Positions 1-7,871 of a DNA stretch of 32,022 nucleotides are shown piece by piece. The position numbers and the translations under genes are program-made. Origin of the DNA: Acidobacteriota bacterium. Its GTDB lineage: Bacteria > Acidobacteriota > CAIWXX01. The stretch spans positions 1 to 32,022 of the forward strand of contig JACPPM010000135.1 in NCBI GenBank assembly GCA_016191015.1. The letters run 5' to 3'. Below the pieces are notes generated by a model. It saw only the letters and a program-made list of their open reading frames with translations. It did not search any database and was not told the DNA's origin. Numbering within the stretch: position 1 is the first letter of the stretch; each line of letters starts with the position of its first letter.

Positions 1-92
1 ATCTGCGTAATCTGCGCGGAAATCTGCGCCATCTGCGGTTTCGCACGGAAAGGCCTCGCCCGAGTCGGCGCCTCGACTTAGCCGCAGCCCTG
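1..92 (+). mobile_element. MITE copy A, right part only (cut by window edge)
   Basis: Bases 1-92 match the last 92 bases of the two complete MITE copies at 4514-4726 and 12240-12452, with only a few differences. They include the ATCTGCG-rich stretch and the right terminus GCCGCAGCCCTG. The left half lies outside the window, so its flanking duplication cannot be checked; the expected right-hand duplicate would begin at base 93. No coding function is apparent. Confidence 0.85.
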
Positions 93-174
93 GTTTAGCC
101 GGCTAGCCGTTGCATTCTCCCGCTGAACCCACTAGACTCACCCTCTTTTGGTGTGGGCACGACTGGAGGTGCGT

Positions 175-1788
175 ATGGCCGGCCTCATGAGACGGGGCAT
201 CGAAATATATGGATCAGGGGGACTCCCTCTGCTCGCCCAGCGCGGCAGGCAGTTCCTGCGGCGACGCTATCACAGAACCGTCGCATGGCTGGAGAGGGCC
301 GGAGCTGACATTCAACTTCTGGACCCGCCGCCCCAGGTTGTGGCGGGATGCATGTACAAGGTCCTCGTGGCGGTCCGCAACACAAGCCGCGTCACCTGGA
401 ACCATATCGAGGACCAGGGCGCGCGCTTCACGGTCGTCGCCGTCGTCACCGCCGAGGATGGCATTGCCGTCGAGGGGCTCCACAGCGCGCTCCCCAGTGA
501 GTTTCCGTCGGGGGAGACCCGCGAGGTGGGTGTCACGATTGAGGTGCCGCGTAAACCCGGCCGCGCCACTCTCCGCGTCGACCTGGTCCGTGAGAACTGT
601 TTCTGGTTTTCGGAGCTGGGCAGCCAGCCTGCCGAAATTCCTGTCGAAATCCTGAACCATACTCACGAGCTTTTCGAAAGCCGGATCCCCGCGCTCGACG
701 TCACCATGGACATCACCAACAAGTGTCCTTTGAAGTGCATTCAATGCCGCAAGACATATTTCGAGACGCTCGAGGAGCAGCAGGACATGGACTTCGAGCA
801 TTTCAAGCGGGTCGCCGCCGAGATCTTTCCGCACGCAAGATCCGTGACGCTCTCGAGTGCGGGTGAGCCATTGATGACGAGGAATTTCCTGGATGCCATC
901 GCGTTGACGCGCAGCTTTGGGGTGGAGGACGTCACATTCATCACCAGCGGGATGCACTTGAACAAGGCCCGCGCCGAAAAGGTGGTCGACATGGGGGTGA
1001 GCCGTGTCGAATTCTCGCTCGATGGCGCGAGCCCCGAGGTTTACAACCGGATCCGGGTCGGTGGCAATTTCGACAAGGTCGTCGAAAATATCCGGTACCT
1101 CAACGAGTACAAGATGAAACGAAAGAGCGCGCGCCCGATGCTCCGCTTCAACTGGGTGCTGATGAAAAGCAACATCCACGAGATCCCGGCGTTCATCGAT
1201 CTGGCCGCTCGGCTCGGAGTCGAGGAGGTCCAGACGCAACACATGGTCGCCTTCGTCGACAGCATCAAGAACGAATCGCTGGTATTCTCCAAAGAACAGT
1301 CGAACCATTACATCCAGCAGGCACGGGAACGCGCGCGCAGGCTCGGGATCCGCTTCTATCATCCGCGACTGTTCACTCTGAATGGAAACGGCACCACCGA
1401 TGCTGCGGCCGAAGCCAACCCCACGGTTCCGATGCCGGTCGACGACGGCGCGAATGTCGTTGCGAAGACAGGTGAGATCTACACGCCCGAAGACCAGATC
1501 AGCTTCGAGCGCAAGACACACACGACGGTCACAGACGGCCTCCAGCTCTGCACCGACCCATGGCGCAAAATTTACCTCGATTGGTCCGGCATGGTGTACC
1601 CCTGCTGCATGTGGAAAGAGGAGCCCCTCGGGAGCATCCTCACCCATAGTTTCAAGGAGATCTGGCATTCAGATCGCTACCGCGCGCTCCGTGACGGCCT
1701 CCTCACGGGCCACCTCGGCAAGAGCTGCGCCGAATGCACCGTCATCACCGGCGGGGATGTCGACAGCGAGAAGTCTTACTTCTTCTGA
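175..1788 (+). CDS. Radical SAM/SPASM protein with N-terminal Ig-like module
   Basis: This 537-residue protein should reductively cleave S-adenosylmethionine at a [4Fe-4S] cluster; its substrate is unknown. A basic helical N-terminus is followed by an Ig-like beta-sandwich module (about 50-160) with T-W-N, a PSGE turn and the ending DLVRENCFWFSELG. The radical SAM domain has CX3CX2C at C184, C188 and C191, and a GGEP-like SAGEP near 229. A C-terminal SPASM-type region has cysteines near 459, 477, 478, 518 and 521, probably for auxiliary Fe-S clusters. The ATG at 175 is chosen because GGAGGT lies 4 bases before it; a TTG at 148 would add nine residues. No precursor peptide gene is visible next to it, so a peptide-maturase role is not supported. 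The homologous N-terminus of the minus-strand gene at 2293-4131 suggests a related pair. Confidence 0.87.
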   Translation: MAGLMRRGIEIYGSGGLPLLAQRGRQFLRRRYHRTVAWLERAGADIQLLDPPPQVVAGCMYKVLVAVRNTSRVTWNHIEDQGARFTVVAVVTAEDGIAVEGLHSALPSEFPSGETREVGVTIEVPRKPGRATLRVDLVRENCFWFSELGSQPAEIPVEILNHTHELFESRIPALDVTMDITNKCPLKCIQCRKTYFETLEEQQDMDFEHFKRVAAEIFPHARSVTLSSAGEPLMTRNFLDAIALTRSFGVEDVTFITSGMHLNKARAEKVVDMGVSRVEFSLDGASPEVYNRIRVGGNFDKVVENIRYLNEYKMKRKSARPMLRFNWVLMKSNIHEIPAFIDLAARLGVEEVQTQHMVAFVDSIKNESLVFSKEQSNHYIQQARERARRLGIRFYHPRLFTLNGNGTTDAAAEANPTVPMPVDDGANVVAKTGEIYTPEDQISFERKTHTTVTDGLQLCTDPWRKIYLDWSGMVYPCCMWKEEPLGSILTHSFKEIWHSDRYRALRDGLLTGHLGKSCAECTVITGGDVDSEKSYFF

Positions 1789-1839
1789 GATCGCGACTGC
1801 GGACGGGGTTAGCGGCGCTCGGTCGGGGAGCGTTGCTTG

Positions 1840-2200
1840 AGCTGGTCGCCCTGATGGCCCTGGGATTAGATTTCGTGGATTCGACGGTCTGGAGGGGTCA
1901 TGGTGAGCGAGATCAGTGCATCGCCTGTAGGGTGTGCGGGTTTTCTCGACAGGCACGGTACGATCATCGAGGATGTCCAATACGCCAATTCGCTGGACCA
2001 GCTCACGATCTATCCCGAGACAATCGGCGCCCCGCATGAGGTGAAGCAGGCGGGCCTCCGCCTGATCGTCGTCTCAAACCAGTCCGGTGTCGCACCGGGG
2101 GCCGGTCGACCCGTCATTCCCCGATGAAGCGCCACGTCGGCTCTGTGAGACGCTCGTCCGAAACGGCGCTCCCATCCTCGACGAAGGCCACGTCGGCCCA
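1840..2200 (+). pseudogene. Decayed partial copy of gmhB and its leader
   Basis: This stretch aligns closely with about 4742-5100, the leader and 5' half of intact gmhB, including the start region (ATG at 1900) and the shared block GGTACGATCATCGAGGATGT. The reading frame from 1900 stops at 2127 after 75 codons. An extra base in the segment after 2090 shifts the frame relative to gmhB. The phosphatase motif DRDGT has become DRHGT, so the second catalytic aspartate is lost. Similarity fades after about 2200; the zinc-site and GDxxxD regions are absent. It cannot make an active phosphatase and looks like the remnant of a local duplication. Confidence 0.85.
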
Positions 2201-2292
2201 GCAGTGCTTGCTGGCGTGCGCACAAGGGGCAGGAGCCGAGGTTCCCGCGTCAGCGCGTCTGCATGCAGAGTGACCTACAGCCCGGCTCCCTC

Positions 2293-4131
2293 TCACTCGA
2301 GTACCACTACATCCTGGATAGCCGGAGCGTTGCCGGCGCTTTCGAACCAGCCGGTACATTCACACAGCATATCCAATTTCAGCCTGTAGCGGCCCGGGAC
2401 AGACGGAGCCGTCCACCGAAAGGGCACAAGGACCGCTTCGCCCGGGTTCACGGCCCTCTCCAGATCGGCGATCGTGCTGGAGCCTTGGACCGGGTCGCCC
2501 TTGTCATCGTGACACATTGCGCCCAGGCGGATCTGGCGACGATTCGTGTCGGAACGATGTTCCCATCTTACCGCGCCTGAGTTGTGCACCTCCACGGAAT
2601 CAGCAACGACGGCGCTGGGCGCGACCTTGATCGGCTGTCGCTCCGGAAACCGACACCTCAAGGTCTTGCCCTCGATCGCATTGCCCAGCCCGGCCCACAG
2701 CTCGTGTTTGATGCTGTCATAGGCCGGTGTCCCCGGGACGAACCGTTCAGAGTACCCGTCCTCAGGATCCCGTGTCGTTTCCCAACACAGGCGATCCACC
2801 CCAATCTCCCGTGCCAACGTCCGGGCCCGATTCATCTCCTCATCGCTATCGTTCCAGCGGAAAAGGAGGTATCGCCAATTGACGATCGGACGTTCGCGGG
2901 CGAGCGCTTTCCTGATCGCGACCAGTCTCCTCATGATGTTGAGCACCTTGTCGAAGTCGCCGCCACGACGATAGATCGAATACACCTTCTGGCTCGCGCC
3001 ATCAACAGAAAACGTGATCTCGTCCATTCCCGCCAGTACAAGCTCTCTCAGCTTCTCATCAGTGTTCAGCGGAAGACCGTTGGTGCTTCCGAAGAAGTAT
3101 ATATGCGGATGGCGCGTCTTGGCGTACCGAATCATGTCCAGCGCTCTGGGATGAAGAAAACTCTCGCCGTAGTTGAAGAACTCCAATCGGTGCAGCGTGG
3201 GTCCCAGCTCGTCGATCACCTTCGTATACAGCTCCCACGGTAACAGCCTTATGCTTCGTGTGTCGGTGATGCCGTTCTCGTGGTTGCAACAGGCCTTCAA
3301 ACAGTTCAGGTTGCAGGCCACGCACGGCTCGACGAACAGCCGCCATGGCAGATAGGAGAGCCTCACGCCTTCCGGGAGAGGAACACTCGAGCGTTCCGCC
3401 CCCATGAGGCGGCAATGAACGCACATGTGGGGATCATTGGAATGGAGAGCCGATCGGATTTCCTGGAAGATCGGTCCATTCCATATATTTGAAACCGAGG
3501 AGCTCTGGACGTTGCCGATGGGGGCCTTCTTGAATGGATCCGCACAACCGCACACGATCGTACCGTCCGACATGAGGACCACTGTCTCCCATGGCCACTT
3601 ACAAAAGTACCTCTGGTTCGGCTTCAGGACCAGGGCATGGGGCGCCACGCGAACAGCTGTCTCAGCGGGCTTCCGGCCCAGATCGGAAAGCCAATAGCAT
3701 CCCTCCTGCACAAGGTCGAAGCGCACGGGATAGACGCCCATGGCAGCGGGTGGGGCGACCGATATCTCGACCTCGACCTCGTCGCCTGGCCGGACGTTGG
3801 CAGGCAGGACCGTATGAGGCTGACCTTCACGAAGGATCCCACCGTCGTCCAGGACCGATGCCAGGGCGAATCGCGGAGCCTGTGAGCCCTCGCGGTTCCA
3901 GATCGCCCTGCTCAGGTTCTTGACCCTCACGCGGATCTTGAAAGGAGCGAGCCCCACTTCATCAGGTACGTCTAACGGCTGGATCTGCGCGGCCATCCAG
4001 TTCATTCTCGCGGCCAGCTTATGGTAACGCCTAGAGAGCGCCCTGTGCCCCTTGTTCCAGAACGCGATGACCTTCGTACGAGCGTGACCCGTCCTGATGA
4101 CCGAAGTGACGCGCCTATTCCGATCGTGCAT
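2293..4131 (-). CDS. Radical SAM protein with N-terminal SPASM-like region and two Ig-like modules
   Basis: The 612-residue product shares its N-terminus with the protein at 175-1788: a basic helix containing RRYHK, then an Ig-like module (about 55-160) ending DLVQEGCYWLSDLG. Next comes a cysteine-containing region (C177, C194, C196, C237, C240) with the W-P-W, G-x-I/V-x-C-G-C and I-G-N pattern of SPASM domains, here placed before the radical SAM core. The core begins at about 260 with FVEPCVACNLNCLKAC. Its cysteines give CX3CX3C (C273, C277, C281) instead of the usual CX3CX2C; C270 and C282 are also nearby. A GGEP-like NYGES sits near 320. A second Ig-like module occupies about 503-612. The ATG at 4131 follows a G-rich ribosome-binding site. 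Substrate unknown; the membership is clear, but activity with this cluster motif is not certain. Confidence 0.83.
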   Translation of the reverse strand: MHDRNRRVTSVIRTGHARTKVIAFWNKGHRALSRRYHKLAARMNWMAAQIQPLDVPDEVGLAPFKIRVRVKNLSRAIWNREGSQAPRFALASVLDDGGILREGQPHTVLPANVRPGDEVEVEISVAPPAAMGVYPVRFDLVQEGCYWLSDLGRKPAETAVRVAPHALVLKPNQRYFCKWPWETVVLMSDGTIVCGCADPFKKAPIGNVQSSSVSNIWNGPIFQEIRSALHSNDPHMCVHCRLMGAERSSVPLPEGVRLSYLPWRLFVEPCVACNLNCLKACCNHENGITDTRSIRLLPWELYTKVIDELGPTLHRLEFFNYGESFLHPRALDMIRYAKTRHPHIYFFGSTNGLPLNTDEKLRELVLAGMDEITFSVDGASQKVYSIYRRGGDFDKVLNIMRRLVAIRKALARERPIVNWRYLLFRWNDSDEEMNRARTLAREIGVDRLCWETTRDPEDGYSERFVPGTPAYDSIKHELWAGLGNAIEGKTLRCRFPERQPIKVAPSAVVADSVEVHNSGAVRWEHRSDTNRRQIRLGAMCHDDKGDPVQGSSTIADLERAVNPGEAVLVPFRWTAPSVPGRYRLKLDMLCECTGWFESAGNAPAIQDVVVLE

Positions 4132-4513
4132 AATCCCCCCCTGGCGCGTCCGGAAGACCGCCTACTCTCCTATATCGAAGGACCCCCGGGCGGCAGGCGA
4201 AAGCCTCTCGTGCCCGGGGGACACATAGATTCCTGTAAGTCCACGCACGGATGACACCCGGTTTGGACCCAGCCATCGGCAAAGCTCTCTGCGGGGACCC
4301 CCCGTGACAGCCGTTCGCGCGCGAACCGGTTCTGCGCACCCTTCCGCAGATCGATGCTATCACCCTGCATCGACCACCCAGCATTTGCTACCACGGCTCC
4401 TCGCGCACCCATGGAGTGAAGATACTTCCGCCCGAGCTTCAAGTCAAACAAAGGATGAGGCTGGGGAGGTCCCAGAATCCATGGTTAGGCTTCGCCACAA
4501 CCCCGGGGGACCC
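4132..4513. other. Intergenic stretch before MITE copy B
   Basis: This lies between the minus-strand radical SAM gene and the MITE. It holds the strong hairpin at 4183-4220 and the left flanking duplication of the MITE (CGGGGGACCC, 4504-4513). A minus-strand open frame of about 94 codons (4170-4451) has no recognisable motif and only moderate third-position GC, so it is not called as a gene. The promoter of the radical SAM gene must lie here, but no convincing -35/-10 pair was found. Confidence 0.5.
4183..4220. other. Strong stem-loop, possible leader structure or terminator
   Basis: The outer arms CCCCCGGGC (4183-4191) and GCCCGGGGG (4212-4220) are perfectly complementary. An inner stem AGGC/GCCT (4195-4198, 4203-4206) closes a four-base GAAA loop when read on the plus strand. 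It lies 52 bases upstream of the minus-strand radical SAM start, so it may sit in that gene's leader. No T-run follows on either strand, so a classical intrinsic terminator is not supported. Confidence 0.5.
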
Positions 4514-4726
4514 CAAGGCTACGGCAAAGTCCCGGAAACCGCAGATTTCACAGATTGACTCGCAGATGTCGCCGATTGCTTCGCGCCGACCCGAGAGTGA
4601 GGAGCAAGTTGCTCGTCGGTTGAATGCTGGAAGAATCTGCGTAGTCTGCGCGGAAATCTGCGCCATCTGCGGTTTCGCACGGAACGGCCTCGCCCGAGTC
4701 GGCGCCTCGACTTTGCCGCAGCCCTG
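4514..4726 (+). mobile_element. MITE copy B, complete, 213 bp
   Basis: The termini form an 18-base inverted repeat: 4514-4531 CAAGGCTACGGCAAAGTC against the complement of 4709-4726, CAGGGCTGCGGCAAAGTC (16 of 18 match). A second, inner inverted pair is GAAACCGCAGAT (4535-4546) and ATCTGCGGTTTC (4665-4676). Flanks CGGGGGACCC (4504-4513) and CGGGGAACCC (4727-4736) agree at 9 of 10 bases, as expected of a target-site duplication. It is the same length as copy C and about 96% identical to it by eye. No gene lies inside, so a transposase would have to act in trans. Confidence 0.88.
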
Positions 4727-4803
4727 CGGGGAACCCAGCCTCGAGCTTGTCGCCCGGATAGCGCTGGTATAGGATTTCGTGGTTTCGACGGTCTGGAGGG
4801 GAC

Positions 4804-5415
4804 ATGGAGAGCGAGATCAGTGCATCGTCTGGTGGCCGTGCGGTCTTTCTCGACAGGGACGGTACGATCATCGAGGATGTCGGGTACGCCAGCTCGCTCG
4901 ACCAGCTCGCGATCTATCCGGAGACAATCGGCGCGCTGCATGAGTTAAAGGAGGCGGGCTTCCGCCTCATCGTCGTCTCTAACCAGTCGGGGGTCGCCCG
5001 GGGGCTGATCGACCCGTCATTCCCCGATGAAGCGCTCCGTCGCCTCCGTGAGACGCTCACCTGGAACGGCGCCCCCCTCCTAGACGGCGGCTACCACTGC
5101 CCGCACCACCCCGAGGCGGAGGTCGAGCAGTTTCGCCGGGACTGCGAATGCAGGAAGCCTGAGCCGGGCATGCTGCTGGACGCCGCCCGGGATTTTGATG
5201 TCGACCTGTCGCGCTCGTACGTAGTGGGCGACCACTTCAGCGACGTCGAAACCGCGCACCGCGTCGGCGCATCCGGCGTCCTCGTGCTCACGGGACATGG
5301 CATGCATCACGTCACGAAGCTCGATCAGGTTGAACCGATCGCGCGGCCTGACTTCGTCGCTACGGACATTCTCGAGGCGGCTCGCTGGATCATCCTCCAT
5401 CGGCAACACCGATGA
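4804..5415 (+). CDS. gmhB: D-glycero-beta-D-manno-heptose 1,7-bisphosphate 7-phosphatase
   Basis: This 203-residue HAD-superfamily phosphatase removes the C7 phosphate of heptose 1,7-bisphosphate in ADP-heptose synthesis for lipopolysaccharide. Visible motifs are the nucleophile motif DRDGT (D17, D19), VVSNQSG near 57-63, the zinc site with C99, H101, C114 and C116, R-K-P with K118, and GDxxxxD near 142-147. The length is normal for GmhB. The ATG follows GGAGGGG at a good distance. It heads an overlapping operon: its stop overlaps the ATG of the heptose kinase gene (ATGA). A broken copy of its 5' half lies at 1840-2200, and a MITE sits immediately upstream. The related histidinol-phosphate phosphatase activity is a less likely alternative given the neighbours. 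Confidence 0.93.
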   Translation: MESEISASSGGRAVFLDRDGTIIEDVGYASSLDQLAIYPETIGALHELKEAGFRLIVVSNQSGVARGLIDPSFPDEALRRLRETLTWNGAPLLDGGYHCPHHPEAEVEQFRRDCECRKPEPGMLLDAARDFDVDLSRSYVVGDHFSDVETAHRVGASGVLVLTGHGMHHVTKLDQVEPIARPDFVATDILEAARWIILHRQHR

Positions 5416-6425
5416 GCAGAGTCCTGACGGTTCTGGAGCGATTTCCGGGCACTCGCGTCGCCGTCGTGGCCGACCTGATCGCCGATGAGTTCCTCTACGG
5501 CCAGATCAGCCGTGTTTCGCGGGAAGCCCCTGTCCTCATCCTCCGGCACAGCGAGACGCGGATCGTCCCCGGGGGCGGCGGCAACGCGGTGTACAACCTG
5601 CGCGCGCTGGGTGCTGTTCCCGTGCCGTTCGGCTGCGTCGGGCGCGACGACGCCGGCAACGCTCTGATCGCCGCGTTCCGCGCTGCGGGCATCTCCACCA
5701 GACACATCGGGCGCATTCGCGGTGGAACGACGACCCGCAAGACCCGAATCCTCGCCAGCCTTCCCCTCTCGAACCGCCAACAGGTTCTCCGGATTGATCG
5801 CGAAGCCTCTGTGCCCCCGCGGGAGGCCGAGATCGACGCGTTCGCCCGCGACGTCGTGCCGACCTGTGCCGGCTTGTTGTTGTCCGACTATGGAGTCGGC
5901 TCGGTTCCGCCGACGATTGCAGCACATCCTGCTGTCCGCGCCTTCGTCCGTCGCCGTCCTGTCACGGTCGACTCTCGCTACGAGCTCCTTCGGTTCACCC
6001 GCCTCACGGCAGCCACGCCGAACGAAGGCGAGGTCGCCGCCGCGCTCGGTGGTCAGATCGGAGAGGACCCGGAGGCGCTCAACAGGGCGGGCCGGAGACT
6101 CCTGTCACGCTTGCAGTCGCAGGCCGTGGTCATCACGCGAGGGAACAAAGGTATGTCCGTGTTCGAACGCGGGAAGCGGCCGGCGCACCTCCCGATATAC
6201 GGAGGTGAGGAGATCGCTGATGTCACCGGCGCCGGCGACACGGTGATCGCGACTTTCACGCTCGCCCTCTGCTGCGGCGCGTCATTTGTCGAGGCCGCGC
6301 AGATCGCCAACTATGCCGGCGGCATCGTCGTCATGAAACGCGGAACGGCCACGGTGAGCCTGGATGAGCTGCGTGCCGCGGCGCGGGACAATCCGGGGCA
6401 GGGATCCGGGGACTGTGGACCGTAG
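5412..6425 (+). CDS. rfaE1: D-glycero-beta-D-manno-heptose 7-phosphate kinase (PfkB family)
   Basis: This 337-residue cytosolic kinase phosphorylates C1 of heptose 7-phosphate, making the substrate of GmhB. It belongs to the PfkB/ribokinase family: a GGGGNAVYN sugar-binding segment near 54-62, and the C-terminal signature DVTGAGDT with the catalytic base D276. It matches the kinase half of bifunctional HldE, whose adenylyltransferase half is here the separate next gene (a split arrangement, also called hldA). The ATG overlaps the gmhB stop by four bases, so translational coupling is likely. Confidence 0.92.
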   Translation: MSRVLTVLERFPGTRVAVVADLIADEFLYGQISRVSREAPVLILRHSETRIVPGGGGNAVYNLRALGAVPVPFGCVGRDDAGNALIAAFRAAGISTRHIGRIRGGTTTRKTRILASLPLSNRQQVLRIDREASVPPREAEIDAFARDVVPTCAGLLLSDYGVGSVPPTIAAHPAVRAFVRRRPVTVDSRYELLRFTRLTAATPNEGEVAAALGGQIGEDPEALNRAGRRLLSRLQSQAVVITRGNKGMSVFERGKRPAHLPIYGGEEIADVTGAGDTVIATFTLALCCGASFVEAAQIANYAGGIVVMKRGTATVSLDELRAAARDNPGQGSGDCGP

Positions 6426-6903
6426 GAAAGTTGTCGCGCTCAGGGCGCTGAGAAAGCGCGTTGCGATCGCTCGAAGAGCCGGCATGAAGGTCGCGTTGGC
6501 GAACGGCAGCTTCGATCTCCTGCATGTCGGGCACGTCCGCTACTTGCAGGCGGCGAAGCGGTTGAGCGATGTGCTGGTAGTCTGCGTCAACTCGGACCGC
6601 TCCGTGCGTGGCTACAAGGGACCGGGGCGCCCGGTTCAGCCCGAGCGGGAACGGGCCGAGCTGGTGGCGGCTTTGGCCTGCGTCGATTTCGTCACGATTT
6701 TCGATGACCCCGACGTCAATCGGCTGCTCGAGCTGCTCCGCCCCGACTTCCACTGCAAAGGTACCGACTACACGGCCGAAACGGTGCCTGAGAAGGATAT
6801 GGCCAGGAGGATCGGCACGAGGGTCCGCATCTGTGGTGATCCGAAGGACCACTCCACCCGAGATCTGATTGCCCGGATCGGCCGCCTCGCGCGCCGCTGC
6901 TGA
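6415..6903 (+). CDS. rfaE2: D-glycero-beta-D-manno-heptose 1-phosphate adenylyltransferase
   Basis: This product of about 162 residues transfers AMP from ATP to heptose 1-phosphate, giving ADP-heptose. The nucleotidyltransferase signature [12 protein letters not shown] (HVGH at 37-40) and the downstream K-G-T-D-Y segment match the C-terminal half of HldE. The GTG at 6415 is preferred: it overlaps the kinase gene by 11 bases and puts the conserved core at the usual distance. The upstream ATG at 6364 would overlap by 62 bases and add 17 unconserved residues. It is also known as hldC. Confidence 0.9.
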   Translation: MDRRKVVALRALRKRVAIARRAGMKVALANGSFDLLHVGHVRYLQAAKRLSDVLVVCVNSDRSVRGYKGPGRPVQPERERAELVAALACVDFVTIFDDPDVNRLLELLRPDFHCKGTDYTAETVPEKDMARRIGTRVRICGDPKDHSTRDLIARIGRLARRC

Positions 6904-7871
6904 TGTCGCGGAAGATTCTGATCATTCGAAAATCGTCGCTGGGAGACCTTGTCCACACGATTCCCGCCTTCAATGCTCTGCGTGCGGCCCACGCGGATGC
7001 GGAGATCCATTGGGCTGTTACAAAGGCCGGGGTTCCCCTGCTTCAGCGCGTGAAGAGGATTGATGCGATCAGGGAGTTTTCCGGATCGTTTCTGAGAGGT
7101 CTGCGTTCCGAGCAGTTCGACGTGACGATCGACTTCCAGGGTCTCTTGAAGACGGCCGCGGCGTCATGGCTGGCCGGAGGGCGCCGCATCGGGTTCGCGC
7201 GCGGCCACACCCGCGAATGGGGCTGCCAGATCTTCTACACGGATGCCGTTGTCCCGCGCGGTGCTCATGTCATCGAGAAGAACCTGTCTCTTGCCGAGCA
7301 CGCCGGTGCGTCGCCCGCCACGGGAGCTTTTAGTTTCGGCGAGCTGGTGACGGATGAAGAGCGAGAGCGGATCGATCAGGAGCTGCTCCGACTCGACGTT
7401 GCACCGGGGTTCGTGTTGATAAACCCCGGGGCCGCGTGGGCGAACAAGAGGTGGAGTCCACGGAAGTTCGGCGAGGTCGCGAGCAGGCTTGCGGGCCGAC
7501 AGGTGCTCGTCTCGTACGGCCCGGGCGAACGGGGCATAGCGGAGGAGGTGGTGGCGTCGAGCGCTGGGGCGGCGATGCTGGCCTTCCCGACTAGCTTCCT
7601 CGAATTCGGAGCGCTGGCAGCGCGGAGCAGTCTGTTGATTACCGGAGACACAGGACCGATGCATCTGGCATCGGCCATCGGAGCGCGAGTGCTCGGCCTC
7701 TTCGCCCCCACCAACCCCTATCGCAACGGTCCATGGAACGATGCCGATCGCTGGATCGTCGCGGACACGCGCTGTGATTTCTGCTATCGCCGGGCATGCC
7801 CGTGGGAGAACTGCATCGACTCGATCACAATCGATCGTGTGGCTGATCTGGCCAGGGAGATGTTGGGGTGA
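6903..7871 (+). CDS. ADP-heptose:LPS heptosyltransferase-like glycosyltransferase (GT9)
   Basis: This 322-residue GT-B enzyme probably transfers heptose from ADP-heptose to a lipopolysaccharide core or similar glycan at the inner face of the membrane. The N-terminal ILIIRKSSLGDLVHTIP and the late donor-site segment GDTGPMHLASA are GT9 hallmarks. A cysteine-rich end, CDFCYRRACPWENC, is also common in the family. The ATG overlaps the preceding TGA (TGATG). Whether it is heptosyltransferase I, II or another cannot be read from the sequence. Confidence 0.9.
   Translation: MSRKILIIRKSSLGDLVHTIPAFNALRAAHADAEIHWAVTKAGVPLLQRVKRIDAIREFSGSFLRGLRSEQFDVTIDFQGLLKTAAASWLAGGRRIGFARGHTREWGCQIFYTDAVVPRGAHVIEKNLSLAEHAGASPATGAFSFGELVTDEERERIDQELLRLDVAPGFVLINPGAAWANKRWSPRKFGEVASRLAGRQVLVSYGPGERGIAEEVVASSAGAAMLAFPTSFLEFGALAARSSLLITGDTGPMHLASAIGARVLGLFAPTNPYRNGPWNDADRWIVADTRCDFCYRRACPWENCIDSITIDRVADLAREMLG

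Noticed and set aside
214-1668. Long minus-strand open frame opposite the first radical SAM gene
   Set aside because: GC-rich antisense shadow; the plus-strand frame has clear domain motifs and a ribosome-binding site.
175-4131. Radical SAM pair considered as peptide (RiPP) maturases
   Set aside because: No small precursor-peptide gene with a ribosome-binding site was found beside either gene, and the extra domains suggest another substrate.
4170-4451. Minus-strand open frame of 94 codons upstream of the radical SAM gene
   Set aside because: No recognisable motif, only moderate third-position GC, and it runs through a strong hairpin; more likely non-coding.
4535-4676. The ATCTGCG-rich repeats considered as a CRISPR array
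   Set aside because: Units are only about 7 bases with irregular 2-6-base gaps, and they lie within a transposon-like element; no cas genes.
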